Source: Sanderia malayensis
Lineage: Eukaryota; Cnidaria; Scyphozoa; Semaeostomeae; Pelagiidae
Assembly (NCBI GenBank): GCA_013076295.1
Contig: RQOL01000677.1
Location: 124,001-188,000, forward strand
Direction: 5' to 3'
DNA: 64,000 nucleotides
Positions 22,769 to 34,093 of this stretch are shown here, piece after piece. The notes under the pieces are model-generated. The model did no database searches. It saw only the letters and a list, made by a program, of their open reading frames with translations, and had not been told where the DNA came from. Position numbers and translations under genes: made by a program. Numbering within the stretch: position 1 is the first letter of the stretch; every line of letters begins with the position of its first letter.

Positions 22769-23530
22769 ATGGAAGAAGTTGCATTAACTGAGGAGGATGT
22801 ACCTGGTGCTTCATTATCGAATGATCCGTCGGGATGCTCAGTGTTAGTGTTAAAACGTTGGCTCGAATGTCACGGAGAAAAAAGGACAGGCAAGAAGCAA
22901 GACTTGATCGACAGGGTTAGAGGATGCATTTCTATAAACAAAGCAGTTGATCCTAAAGTTGACGATGGAAAATGGTACGAATTAAAACGAGAACGCTTAG
23001 AAAACAATTTGACATCTGTAAAACTAGATAAATCAATAATACCGAATAAAGGATGGAAAGTATTTCCTTCTTGCAACATTCCACGCATGTTCAACTATGG
23101 TCACATTTACCTTTACTTGGTTGAGTCGGTTGCAGATTTCGCAATGGGAAGCTTTACTGATGAGAACGATGATAACCAAGACAGTGGTTTCGCAACGACT
23201 GCCAAGCCATTGAGAAAGGGGATGAACCTTGTCAAAAGTGGTTTTGTTGAAAACATTCAAGACAATTTGGAAAATGACAGCTACCATCTCCGCGCACACG
23301 TTCATCATTCAATGAAGTCAGATCCTCCTTTGAATGTTGCCATTGCTCTTTCTTGCATCAGTGGATCAATTAAATCTGCTAGTTGCAACTGCAGAGCCTC
23401 TGCACTGGGAAGATGTGCACATATTGCTGCACTTCTCCTTCATCTAAATGAATTTGTCACAGCCAATGGTTATGAAGTACAGGTATTCACAATCATCAGA
23501 TTCAGCATCCGAAATCGCTGGATTAATTGA
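22769..23530 (+). pseudogene. SAP-SWIM protein of the transposon, 5' part (YqaJ lost)
   Basis: A 253-codon frame. Residues 23-54 form a SAP motif (VLVLKRWLECHG, then GKKQDLIDRV), a DNA-binding helix pair. A SWIM zinc finger follows at C206-x-C208-x7-C216-x-H218. In ISL2EU elements this architecture continues into a YqaJ exonuclease domain. Here the frame leaves homology after about residue 236 (GYEVQ) and stops 15 codons later. The C-terminal half of YqaJ continues in another frame from about 23485. I infer an internal deletion that removed the front of the exonuclease and shifted the frame. Start: the ATG at 22769, after a stop-rich leader. A 5' UTR intron ending TTTTCAG at about 22757 is possible but unproven. 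Confidence 0.75.
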
Positions 23531-23897
23531 AATAAAGTGTCTCAAAATTTTTAAAGAGACCTCAGTAAAAGATCTTTTGGAACAAATAAGACAGGGCAAA
23601 GTGTCAAGCACGCTACTAGGTAGACAATGCTTCAGTGCTGTTGATGACAATTTGGTTCTCAGAAAAAGCCACATGTACTTTTTCCAAATACAGTTACAGC
23701 TGGTCATAACAGAACTCCCATTTTGTGACTTCATTCTTCATTCTCCCAAGGGACCACCATCGATTCAAAGAATACTGCCAGTCAGAGATTTTCAAGATCA
23801 GCTGAATACAAATTTATCGGCTTTCTGGCACAAAGTATTTATTCCCGAGTACTTTGAGATGCGAGTGCCAAGACGACTTTCACCTTTTGTCATCTAA
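23485..23897 (+). pseudogene. YqaJ-type exonuclease, C-terminal remnant
   Basis: An open frame, readable from an ATG at 23448 (149 codons) but homologous only from about SSDSASEIAGLIEIKC. GLIEIKC carries the E-x-K of the PD-(D/E)xK nuclease core, and SSD sits where the family has SPD. MYFFQIQLQLVITELPFCDF matches the family's later YYxQxQxQL...CDF strand-helix region. The N-terminal half of the domain is missing. YqaJ proteins are lambda-exonuclease relatives; their role in ISL2EU transposition is not established. An AATAAA lies 81 bp past the TAA, at 23978-23983. Confidence 0.7.
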
Positions 23898-24086
23898 CTT
23901 TAAGTTACTTTACTATATTTTGTTGACCTTACCCTTTTTTATATGAAACCTAGTTCATGGTACCGAAATTGGCCAAAAATAAAGAAACTTGAAACGGTAC
24001 TGAAAATTTTTCACATATTTCATAAGAAAATAAGAGTTTAGGTTTCTTATATAAAAGGAAGCATGTAGAATAAACAAAGCAGCTAC
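23898..24086. other. Intergenic spacer between convergent transposon genes
   Basis: AT-rich 3' flanks. On the plus strand AATAAA occurs at 23978-23983, a likely polyadenylation signal for the SAP-SWIM-YqaJ gene. No equivalent was seen for the minus-strand transposase. No other feature. Confidence 0.6.
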
Positions 24087-24692
24087 TTATTTACAAAGAG
24101 GTCCTTGAAAATTAACAAGGCAAGATGCCACGTAAACCATTTGAGAAGTTATTGGTGTCAAAGACAATGGGATTGTCCTTCCAACAAGCAAAAACTTTTT
24201 TAAGCGTTCATTAAATCTTTCAACATGGATTCGTGCTTTTGCAATGCGTTTAGTTTCTATTTCCTCCTCTTTGGTAAGCTTAGATCTGCTTCCCAAAAAT
24301 GCTGGTATTTTGATGGTTGCTTGTTTCGAATACAAAAGGTCTTGAATTGTAAAACCCTTATCAACCAGCAGAAGATCTCCAGGATGGATATAATCAAGAA
24401 TCCCACATTTTTCAGTGATGGTAACATCATCAGTATTTCCTTCATACAAGTCGGAAATGAAACATGCACTACCGTTAGGTGTAACTGCTATCAGAGCTTT
24501 AAATGTGGTATGATGCTGGTATGACGAGTATACATTTCCTTGCCTGGCATAGTCCCGTGGAGTTTGGCAGAAAAATTCAGTGCAGTCAATTAGGCATCTC
24601 ACATTTCTGAAACTTTTAAAAACAGGTGGTAATGATTCTCTCAGAATATCTCTACTTGGAAACATGAGGGATTTTATCTCTTTGAAATGCAA
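24087..24692 (-). pseudogene. DDE transposase catalytic domain (DDE_Tnp_4 type), 3' part
   Basis: A 201-codon frame with a complete RNase H-like DDE core: LIDCTEFF (D36), SDLYEGNTDD (D81 and following), LLVDKGF (D111) and HVERFNERLKKF (E158). This is the pattern of the DDE_Tnp_4 family used by PIF/Harbinger- and ISL2EU-type transposases. The upstream HTH part lies in the same frame and is separated only by a TAG (24708-24710) and five further codons before the TTG used here as the left limit. This is therefore the 3' half of one gene. Catalytic residues look intact, but no separate start codon is obvious. Confidence 0.85.
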
Positions 24693-24707
24693 GTACGTGA
24701 ATTGAAT

Positions 24708-25181
24708 CTAAGTAATAAATATGCTGCTGATCAGCGAGACTGATATATCATAAATGTATGCAATTGTTTGGTGTGCAAATCCTCTCCGTAAATTTAATAG
24801 TGTCAAAAATAATTCTTCTTTGGGATTAAATCTGCGATTCCTGTTAGACTTTGTTTGTGTGGAGGTATCGTCATTAGCGTAGGGGCGCCAGTATTTCAGC
24901 TGAAATTTTGCAGGACCTAAAAAGTTGTAAAGTGCATTAAACTGTTCAGGGAACAGCCCTATGAAAAACTTTGATTTTTTTCTGTTTTCCAATATTGATG
25001 CTGGGGACATTGAATTAATCCCCTTCTCGCTATTTTGCTTAATGCCAGACTCTGTTCTTGCCCCATTTTTTAGAACAATGGTTTCAATTTTTGCGCCAAG
25101 TATATACTTATCATAAATTGTTTGGGTAGCAACCTCTGATGTCTCTGCACTAGCAGACGGAAAATTATTTGGCTCATCCAA
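24708..25181 (-). pseudogene. Transposase middle part with HTH_Tnp_4-like domain, ends in premature TAG
   Basis: A 157-codon open stretch beginning at a TTG; the frame stays open further upstream to the A10 run near 25244. The C-terminal half (FNPKEELFLTLLNLRRGFAH, then TIAYIYDISVSLISSIF) is the helix-turn-helix that precedes the DDE core in this family. It ends IFIT-TAG, and the frame continues after the stop into the DDE part. Relatives usually have Trp here, so a TGG to TAG change is the simplest explanation. About 40 acidic, Ser-rich residues lead into the HTH. Confidence 0.8.
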
Positions 25182-25234
25182 AGAATAGACAGACTCACTT
25201 TCCAGAATTTCAAAGCTTTTTTCTGCAACGTCTG

Positions 25235-25651
25235 TTACCTCCTTTTTTTTTTCTTTGAGGGTACACTGGGCCTAGCTAAACGTTCACTTGGCTTTCGTTT
25301 TCTCTTCATTCTTGACTCTGCTTCTTTCTTTGTTAGAGTTGCAAGGACTGGATCTGGGTGTTCTTCGGTTGGGCCTAAAGCATTTGCAAAATGTAGCGAA
25401 CAAATATAAGTGTCTTTCGTTATTTGTTTAATGTTTGAAAAGTCTTTTCTCCCACAAGCATGTAACCACCTTTTTGCGCGTTCAGTCTTTTTTTTTGCTT
25501 GGTCTTGCTCCCACTTGGTCATGCCTTCACGGAATCTTCCCGGCTTTGCAAACGGAAAGAAAGTGGTACCCTCCGGCATCCGATCTGGATATCGCGTATC
25601 AGACTTGCAAACACCCCAGCAACAATGTTTGGTTGCCTTTTTCCTCTCCAT
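25235..25651 (-). CDS. THAP-domain N-terminal part of the transposase
   Basis: A 138-codon frame from a genuine ATG (25649-25651). It has the C2CH THAP zinc finger: Cys10/11 and Cys15 near the start, FFPF, W62, then C84-x2-H87-F88, followed by PTEEHPDP. THAP domains give sequence-specific DNA binding, and in THAP-bearing transposases they recognise element ends. The frame ends in a Lys/Arg-rich tail (SKKKKRR) encoded by an A10 run, directly followed by TAA. One base added or lost in the A10 run would connect it to the HTH frame. It is thus probably the first segment of a single THAP-HTH-DDE protein of about 520 residues, not an independent gene. Confidence 0.8.
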   Translation of the reverse strand: MERKKATKHCCWGVCKSDTRYPDRMPEGTTFFPFAKPGRFREGMTKWEQDQAKKKTERAKRWLHACGRKDFSNIKQITKDTYICSLHFANALGPTEEHPDPVLATLTKKEAESRMKRKRKPSERLARPSVPSKKKKRR

Positions 25652-25807
25652 TATCCGCTTGTTTAATTCTTTAGGCCATCAATATCCACCATGACTGCAC
25701 TGCAATTGAAAATGTCGCAGTTGTTGTTGAAGCTTGTCCCAGTGTCAATCCCACAATCCAGTGCGCGCACACGTCATAATCTATTTTTAGCTTGCGCGGA
25801 AAGCGCT
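25652..25807 (-). promoter_or_regulatory. Transposase 5' flank and right end of the transposon
   Basis: The 156 bp between the THAP start codon and the element end must hold the transposase promoter if it has its own. No convincing TATA box was seen. GC-rich palindromic words (GTGCGCGCAC, TTGCGCGGAAAGCGC) cluster here. Confidence 0.4.
25734..25766 (-). repeat. Subterminal inverted repeat, right
   Basis: Reverse complement of 22633-22665 with four mismatches. It lies 41 bp from the right end, against 31 bp on the left, so the two ends are asymmetric. Confidence 0.8.
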
Positions 25808-25809
25808 AT
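25808..25809. other. Target-site duplication AT, right
   Basis: Directly followed by TGAACGAGCTTG, the continuation of the core K interrupted at 22601. Confidence 0.65.
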
Positions 25810-26344
25810 TGAACGAGCTTGAAAAATTGCATTCAATGTGGCTAATCGACAAAAGTGGGAGGTGGGAAGTCATCAATATTGGAAAGTGGGAAGTCAAGAA
25901 AAAGTGGGAAGTCAGCAAAGTGGGAAGTCATCATAACAAAATTGTACTTTCCAGAGAAATTGGTACAAATTGAACGAGTTTGAAAAAATGGAATCAAAAG
26001 TGGGAAGTTATCAAAAGTGAAGAATGGGAAGGCAGGAAAAAGTGGGAAGTCATCAGAAGTGGGAAGTCATCATACCAAAATAGTACTTTCCACAAAGTTT
26101 GATGCAAATTGAAAGAGTTTGAAAAATTGCATCAAAAGTGGGAAGTCATCAATATTGGGAAGTGCGAAGTCAGGAAAATGTGGGAAGTCATCAGAAGTGG
26201 GAAGTGATCAAAAATGGAAAATGGGAAGTCAAGAAAACGTGGGAAGTGAACAAAAGTAGGAAGTCATCATACCGAAATTGTATGTTCCACAAAATTTCAT
26301 ACAAATTGAACGAGTTTGAAAAATTTCATATTGCCCCCTTTTTC

Positions 26345-29300
26345 AACCTTGTATGCCCCAAAAACATGAAAATTTCAAAAACAAGTTTCATATTCAAATT
26401 CAGCACACCAAAACTGTACTTTTCGCCAAATTTGATGCAAGTTGAACGAGTTTGAAAAATTGCATGAAAAATGGGAATTCATTAAATGTGGGAAGTGGAA
26501 AGTCAGGAAAAAGTGGGAAGTCATCAGAATTGGGAAGTCATCAAAACTGGAAAGTGGAAAGTCGAGAAAAAGTGGGAAGCCATCAGAAGTGGGAAGTCAT
26601 CATACCAAATTTGTACTTTCCACAGAATTTGATGCAAATTGAACGAGTTTGAAAAATTGCATCCAATGTGGCTAATCGTCAAAAGTGGGAAGTGGGAAGT
26701 CATCAAAATTAGAAAGTGGGAAGACAAGAAAAAGTGGGAAGTCAGCAAAGTGGTAAGTCATCATTACAAAATTGTACTTTCCAGAAAAATTGTTACAACT
26801 TGAACGAGTTTGAAAAATTTCATATTGCCCCCTTTTACTCCCTTTTATGCCCTCAAAACATGAAAATTTCAAAAACCAGTTTCATGATCAAATTCAACAC
26901 ACCAAATTTGTACTTTCAACAAAATTTGATGCAAATTGAAAGAGTTTGAAAAAATGGAATCAAAAGTGGGAAGTCATCAAAAGTGAAGAGTGGGAAGGCA
27001 GGAAAAAGTGGGAAGTCATCAGAAGTCGGAAATCATCATACCAAAATTGAACTTTCCACAAAGTTTGATGCAAATTGAAAGAGTTTGAAAAATTGCATCA
27101 AAAGTGGGAAGTCATCAATATTGGGAAGTGCGAAGTCAGTAAATTGTGGGAAGTATTCAAAAGTGGGAAGTCGTCAAAAGTGGCAAGTGGGAAGCCAGGA
27201 AAAAGTAGGAAGTCATATAAAGTGGGAAGTCATCATACCAAAAATGTACTTTCCACAGAATTTGATGCAAATTGAACGAGTTTGAAAAATTGCATCAAAT
27301 GTGGCAAATCGTCAAAAGTGAGAAGTGGGAAGTCAGGCAAAAGTGGGAAGTCATCAAAATTGGAAAGTGGGAAGTCAAGAAAAAGTGGGAAGTCACCAAA
27401 GTGGGAAGTCATCATTCCAAAATTGTACTTTCCACAAAATTTGATCCAAATTGAATGAGTTTGAAAACTTGCATATTGCCCCCCTTTTCATCCTTGTATG
27501 CCCTCAAAACATGAAAATTTCAAAAACAAGCTTCATGATCAAATTCAGCACACCAAACCTGTACTTTCCACAAAATTTGATACAAATTGAACGAGTTTGA
27601 AAATTTGCATGTTGCCCCCTTATACCCAGTTGTATGCCCCCAAAAACATGCAAATTTCAAAAACAAGTTTCATATTCAAATTCAGCACACCAAAACTGTA
27701 CTTTTCGCCAAATTTGATACAAATTGAACGGGTTTGAAAATTGCATATTGCCGGCTTCTACTACCCCGTCTCATTCCCAAAACATTAAAATTTCAAAAAA
27801 CAAGTTTCATATTCTATTTCAGTACACCAAATTTGTACTTTCCACAAAATTTGATGCAAATTGAAAGAGTTTGAAAAATTGCATCAAAATTGCGAAATCA
27901 TCAAAAGTGAAAAGAGGGAAGGCAGGAAAAAGTGGGAGGTCATCAGAAGTGGGAAGTTATCAAAAATTGGAAAGTGGGAAGTCAAGAAAAAGTGGGAAGT
28001 CGGCAAAGTAGGAAGTCATCATACAAAAATTGTACTTTCCACAAAATTTGATACAAATTGAACGAGTTTGAAAACTTGCATTTTGCCCCCTTTTTCAACC
28101 TTGTATGCCCTCAAAGCATAAAAATTACAAAAACCAGCTTCCTTTTCAAATTCAGCACACCAAATTTGTACTTTGCACAAAATTTGATGCAAATTGAAAG
28201 AGTTTGAAAAATTGCATCAAAAGTGGGAAGTCATCAAAAGTGAAGAGTGGGAAGGCAGGAAAAAGTGGGAAGTCATCAGAAGTGGGAAGTGATCAAAAGT
28301 GGAAAATGGGAAGTCAAGAAAACGTGGGAAGTGAACAAAAGTAGGAAGTCATCATACCAAATTGTATGTTCCACAAAATTTCATACAAATTGAACGAGTT
28401 TGAAAAATTGCATATTGCCCCCTTATACAACCTTGCATGCCCTCAAAATAGGAAAATTCCAAAAACCAGCTTCATGTTCAAACTCAGGACACCAAAATTG
28501 TACATTCCACAACACTTGATGCAAATTGAACGAGTTTGAAAAATTGCAAAATTGCAATTGCATTTTAGGCTGTTTTATGCCCTCTAAACATGAAAATTTC
28601 AAAAACCAGTTTGATGTTCAAATTCAACACACCAATTTAGTATTTTCCACAAAAATTGATGCAAATTTATAGAGTTTGAAAAATTGCATCATAATTGCGA
28701 AATCATCAAAAGGGAAGAGTGGGAAGGCAGGAAAGAGTGGGAAGTCATCAGAAGTGGGAAGTGGGAAGTCAAGAGAAATTGGAAGTCAGCAAAAGTGGGA
28801 AGTCATCATACCAAAACTGTACTTTCCACAAAATTTGATACAAATTGAACGGGCTTGAAATTTGCATATTGCCCGCTTCTACAACCCCGTCTCATTCCCC
28901 AAAACATTATAATTTCAAAAAACAAGTTTCATATTCTATTTCAGTACACCGAAAATGCACTTTCCACAATATTTGATGCAAGTTGAACGAGCTTGAAAAA
29001 TTGCATATTGCCCCTTTTAGCACGTTTTATGCCCTCAAAACATTAAAATTTCAAAAACCAGTTTCATATTGAAATTCAGCACAGCAAATTTGTACTTTCC
29101 ACAAAATTTGATGCAAATTGAAAGAGTTTGAAAAATTGCATCAAAATTGCGAAATCATGAAAAGTGAAAAGTGGGAAGGCAGGAAAAAGTGGGAAGTCAT
29201 CAGAAGTGGGAAGTCATCATACCAAAATTGTACTTTCCACAAAGTTTGATGCAAATTGAAAGAGTTTGAAAAATTGCATCAAAAGTGGGAAGTCATCAAT

Positions 29301-30710
29301 ATTGGGAAGTGCGAAGTCAGGAAAATGTGGGAAGTATTCAAAAGTGGGAAGTCATCAAAAGTGGGAAGTGGGAAGTCAGGAAAAAGTGGGAAGTCATAAG
29401 AAGTGGGAAGTCATCATACCAAAAATGTACTTTCCACAGATTTTGATGCAAATTGAACGAGTTTGAAAAATTGCATCAAATGTCGCAAATCGTCAAAAGT
29501 GGGAAGTGGGAAGTCAGGCAAAAGTGTGAAGTCATCAAAATTGGAAAGTGGGAAGTCAAGAAAAAGTGAGAAGTCAGCAAAGTGGGAAGTCATCATACCA
29601 AAATTGTACTTTCCACAAAATTTGATACAAATTAAACGAGTTTGAAAATTTGCATGTTATACCCAGTTGTATGCCCCCAAAACATACAAATTTCAAAAAC
29701 CAGTTTCATATTGAAATTCAGCACACGAAAACTGCACTTTTCGCCAAATTTGATGCAAATTGAACGAGTTTGAAAACTTGCATATTGCCCCCTTTTTCAA
29801 CCTTGTATGCCCTCAAAGCATGAAAATTACAAAAAACAGCTTCATTTTCAAATTCAGAACACCAAATTTGTACTTTGCACAAAATTTGATGCAAATTGAA
29901 AGAGTTTGAGAAATTGCATCAAAAGTGGGAAGTCATCAAAAGTGAAGAGTGGGAAGGCAGGAAAAAGCGGGAAGTCATCAGAAGTGGGAAGTTATCAAAA
30001 ATGGAAAATGGGAAGTCAAGAAAACGTGGGAAGTGAACAAAAGTAGGAAGTCATCATACCAAAATTGTATGTTCCACAAAATTTCATACAAATTGAACGA
30101 GTTTTTAAAATTGCATATTGCCCCCTTATACAACCTTGTATGCCCTCAAAACATGAAAATTCCAAAAACCAGCTTCATGTTCAAACTTAGGACACCAAAA
30201 TTGTACATTCCACAAAACTTGATGCAAATTGAACGAGTTTGAAAAATTGCATGTTGTCCCTTATACCCCGTTGTATGCCCCAAACACATAAAAATTTCAA
30301 AAAAAAGTTTCATATTCAAATTCAGCACACCAAAACTGTACTTTTCGCCAAATTTGATGCAAGTTGAACGAATTTGAAAAATTGCATGAAAAGTGGGAAT
30401 TCATTAAATGTGGGAAGTGGAAAGTCAGGAAAAAGTGGGAAGTCATCAGAATTGGGAAGTCATCAAAACTGGAAAGTGGGAAGACGAGAAAAAGTGGGAA
30501 GCCATCAGAAGTGGGAAGTCATCATACCAAATTTGTACTTTCCAGAAAAATTGGTACAATTTGAACGAGTTTGAAAAATTTCATATTGCCCCCTTGTACT
30601 CCCTTTTATGCCCTGAAAACATGACAATTTCAAAAACCCGTTTCATGTTCAAATTCAGCACACCAAATTTGTACTTTCCACAAAATTTGATGCAAAGTGA
30701 AAGAGTTTGA
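26345..30710 (+). repeat. Higher-order duplication 2, copy a
   Basis: Matches 34094-38459 at a constant offset of 7749 bp through many successive modules, with few differences. The constancy shows almost no net indels over about 4.4 kb. Confidence 0.85.
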
Positions 30711-33700
30711 AAAAATTGAATCAAAAGTGGGAAGTCATCAAAAGTGAAGAGTGGGAAGGCAGGAAAGAGTGGAAGTCATCATAAATGGGAAGTCATCATA
30801 CCAAAATTGTACTTTCCACAAAGTTTGATGCAAATTGAAAGGGTTTGAAAAATTGCATCAAAATTGCGAAATCATCAAAAGTGAAAAGTGGGAAGGCAGG
30901 AAAAAGTGGGAAGTCATCAGAAGTGGGAAGTTATCAAAAATTGGAAAGTGGGAAGTCAAGAAAAAGTGGGAAGTCGGCAAAGTAGGAAGTCATCATACAA
31001 AAATTGTACTTTCCACAAAATTTGATACAAATTGAACAAGTTTGAAAAATTGCATATTGCCCTCTCTTACAACCTTGTATGCCCTCAAAACATGAAAATT
31101 TCAAAAACAAGCTTCATGTTCAAATTCAGCACACCAAACGTGTACTTTCCACAAAATTTGATACAAATTGAAAGAGTTTGAAAAAATGGAATCAAAATTG
31201 GGAAGTCATCAAAATTGGGAAGTGGTAAGTCAGGAAAAAGTGGGAAGTCATAAGAAGTGGGATGTCATCATACCAAAATTGTGCTTTCCACAAAGTTTGA
31301 TGCAAATTGAAAGAGTTTGAAAAATTGCATCAAAAGTGGGAAGTCAACAATATTGGGAAGTGCGAAGTCAGGAAAATGTGGGAAGTGTTCAAAAGTGGGA
31401 AGTCATCAAAAGTGGGAAGTGGGATGTCAGGAAAAAGTGGGAAGTCATAAGAAGTGGGAAGTCATCATACCAAAAATGTACTTTCCACAAAATTTGATGC
31501 AAATTGAAGGAGTTTGAAAAATTGCATCAAATGTGGCAAATCGTCAAAAGTGGGAAGTGGGAAGTCAGGCAAAAGTGGGAAGTTATCAAAATTGGAAAGT
31601 GGGAAGTCAAGAAAAAGTGGGAAGTCAGCAAAGTGGGAAGTCATCATACCAAAATTGTACTTTCCACAAAATTTGATACAAATTGAACGAGTTTGAAAAA
31701 TTGCATCAAAAGTAGGAAGTCATCAAAAGTGGGGGGTGGGAAGTCAAGAAAAAGTGGGAAGTCATCAAATGTGGGAAGTGGGAAGTCAAGAGAAATTGGG
31801 AAGTCAGCAAAAGTGGGAAGTCATCATACCAAAATTGTACTTTCCACAAAATTTGATACAAATTGAATGGGTTTGAAAATTGCATATTGCCCGCTTATAC
31901 TACCCCATCTCATTTCCCAAAACATTAAAATTTCAAAAAACAAGTTTCATATTCTATTTCAGTACACCGAAAATGACCTTTCCATAATATTTGATGCAAG
32001 TTGAACGAGTTGAAAAATTGCATATTGCCCCTTTTAGCACGTTTTATGCCCTCAAACCATTAAAATTTCAGAAACCAGCTTCATGTTCATATTCAGCACA
32101 CCAAATTTGTACTTTCCACAAAATTTGATACAAATTGAAAGAGTTTGAAAAATTGCATCAAAAGTGGGAAGTCATCAAAAGTGAAGAATGGGAAGGCAGG
32201 AAAAAGTGGGAAGTCACCAGAAGTGGGAAGTCATCATACCAAAATAGTACTTTCCACAAAGTTTGATGCAAATTGAAAGAGTTTGAAAAATTGCATCAAA
32301 AGTGGGAAGTCATCAATATTGGGAAGTGCGAAGTCAGGAAAATGTGGGAAGTAATCAGAAGTGGGAAGTGATCAAAAAAGGAAAATGGGAAGTCAAGAAA
32401 ACGTGGGAAGTGAACAAAAGTAGGTAGTCATCATACCGAAATTGTATGTTCCACAAAATTTCATACAAATTGAATGAGTTTGAAAAATTTCATATTGCCC
32501 CCTTTTTCAACCTTGTATGCCCCAAAAACATGAAAATTTCAAAAACAAGTTTCATATTCAAATTCAGCACACCAAAACTGTACTTTTCGCCAAATTTGAT
32601 GCAAGTTGAACGAGTTTGAAAAATTGCATGAAAAATGGGAATTCATTAAATGTGGGAAGTGGAAAGTCAGGAAAAAGTGGGAAGTCATCAGAATTGGGAA
32701 GTCATCAAAACTGGAAAGTGGGAAGTCGAGAAAAAGTAGGAAGCCATCAGAAGTGGGAAGTCATCATACCAAATTTGTACTTTCCACAGAATTTGATGCA
32801 AATTGAACGAGTTTGAAAAATTGCATCCAATGTGGCTAATCGTCAAAAGTGGGAAGTGGGAAGTCATCAAAATTAGAAAGTGGGAAGACAAGAAAAAGTG
32901 GGAAGTCAGCAAAGTGGTAAGTCATCATAACAAAATTGTACTTTCCAGAAAAATTGTTACAACTTGAACGAGTTTGAAAAATTTCATTTTGCCCCCTTTT
33001 ACTCCCTTTTTTGCCCTCAAAACATGAAAATTTCAAAAACCAGTTTCATGTTCAAATTCACCACACCAAATTTGTATTTTCCACAAAAATAGATGCAAAA
33101 TGAAAGAGTTTGAAAAATTGCATCAAAATTGCGAAATCATCAAAAGGGAAGAGTGGGAAGGCACGAAAAAGTGGGAAGTCATCAGAAGTGGGAAGTGGGA
33201 CGTCAAGAGAAATTGGGAAGTCAGCAAAAGTGGGAAGTCATCATACCAAAATTGTACTTTCCACAAAATTTGATAAAAATTGAACGGGTTTGAAAAATTG
33301 CATCAAATGTCGCAAATCGTCAAAAGTGGGAAGTGGGAAGTCAGGCAAAAGTGTGAAGTCATCAAAATTGGAAAGTGGGAAGTCAAGAAAAAGTGGGAAG
33401 TCAGCAAAGTGGGAAGTCATCATACCAAAATTGTACTTTCCACAAAATTTGATACAAATTGAACGAGTTTGAAAATTTGCATGTTATACCCAGTTGTATG
33501 CCCCAAAAACATACAAATTTCAAAAACCAGTTTCATATTGAAATTCAGCACACGAAAACTGCACTTTTCGCCAAATTTGATGCAAATTGAACGAGTTTGA
33601 AAACTTGCATATTGCCCCCTTTTTCAACCTTGTATGCCCTCAAAGCATGAAAATTACAAAAAACAGCTTCATTTTCAAATTCAGCACACCAAATTTGTAC

Positions 33701-34093
33701 TTTGCACAAAATTTGATGCAAATTGAAAGAGTTTGAGAAATTGCATCAAAAGTGGGAAGTCATCAAAAGTGAAGAGTGGGAAGGCAGGAAAAAGCGGGAA
33801 GTCATCAGAAGTGGGAAGTTATCAAAAATGGAAAATGGGAAGTCAGGAAAACGTGGGAAGTGAACAAAAGTAGGAAGTCATCATACCAAAATTGTATGTT
33901 CCACAAAATTTCATACAAATTGAACGAGTTTGAAAAATTGCATATTGCCCCCTTATACAACCTTGTATGCCCTCAAAACATGAAAATTCCAAAAACCAGC
34001 TTCATGTTCAAACTTAGGACACCAAAATTGTACATTCCACAAAACTTGATGCAAATTGAACGAGTTTGAAAAATTGCATGTTGTCCCTTATAC

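Larger units (their letters stand above)
22602..25807. mobile_element. ISL2EU-like (PIF/Harbinger-related) DNA transposon, decayed
   Basis: A 3206-bp insertion in a satellite core K, with AT on both sides (22600-22601 and 25808-25809). It holds two convergent genes: a plus-strand SAP-SWIM-YqaJ protein and a minus-strand THAP/HTH/DDE transposase. That pairing is the known layout of ISL2EU elements. The ends share only AGC, but a 33-bp inverted repeat lies subterminally (22633-22665 and 25734-25766, 29 of 33 matching). Both genes are broken, so this copy is not autonomous as written. A satellite paralogue at 43200-43480 is an unoccupied version of the site. The superfamily name rests on domain content and should be confirmed by a Repbase comparison. 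Confidence 0.85.

Noticed and set aside
23479..23500. A short intron (CAG|GTATTC...CATCAG) joining the SWIM and YqaJ frames
   Set aside because: It would be under 20 nt and would not restore the missing N-terminal half of the exonuclease domain.
22870..25694. Frames antisense to the transposon genes (for example 22870-23308 minus, 24225-24524 plus, 25410-25694 plus)
   Set aside because: They lie opposite frames with clear SAP, SWIM, DDE and THAP motifs and have no motifs of their own.
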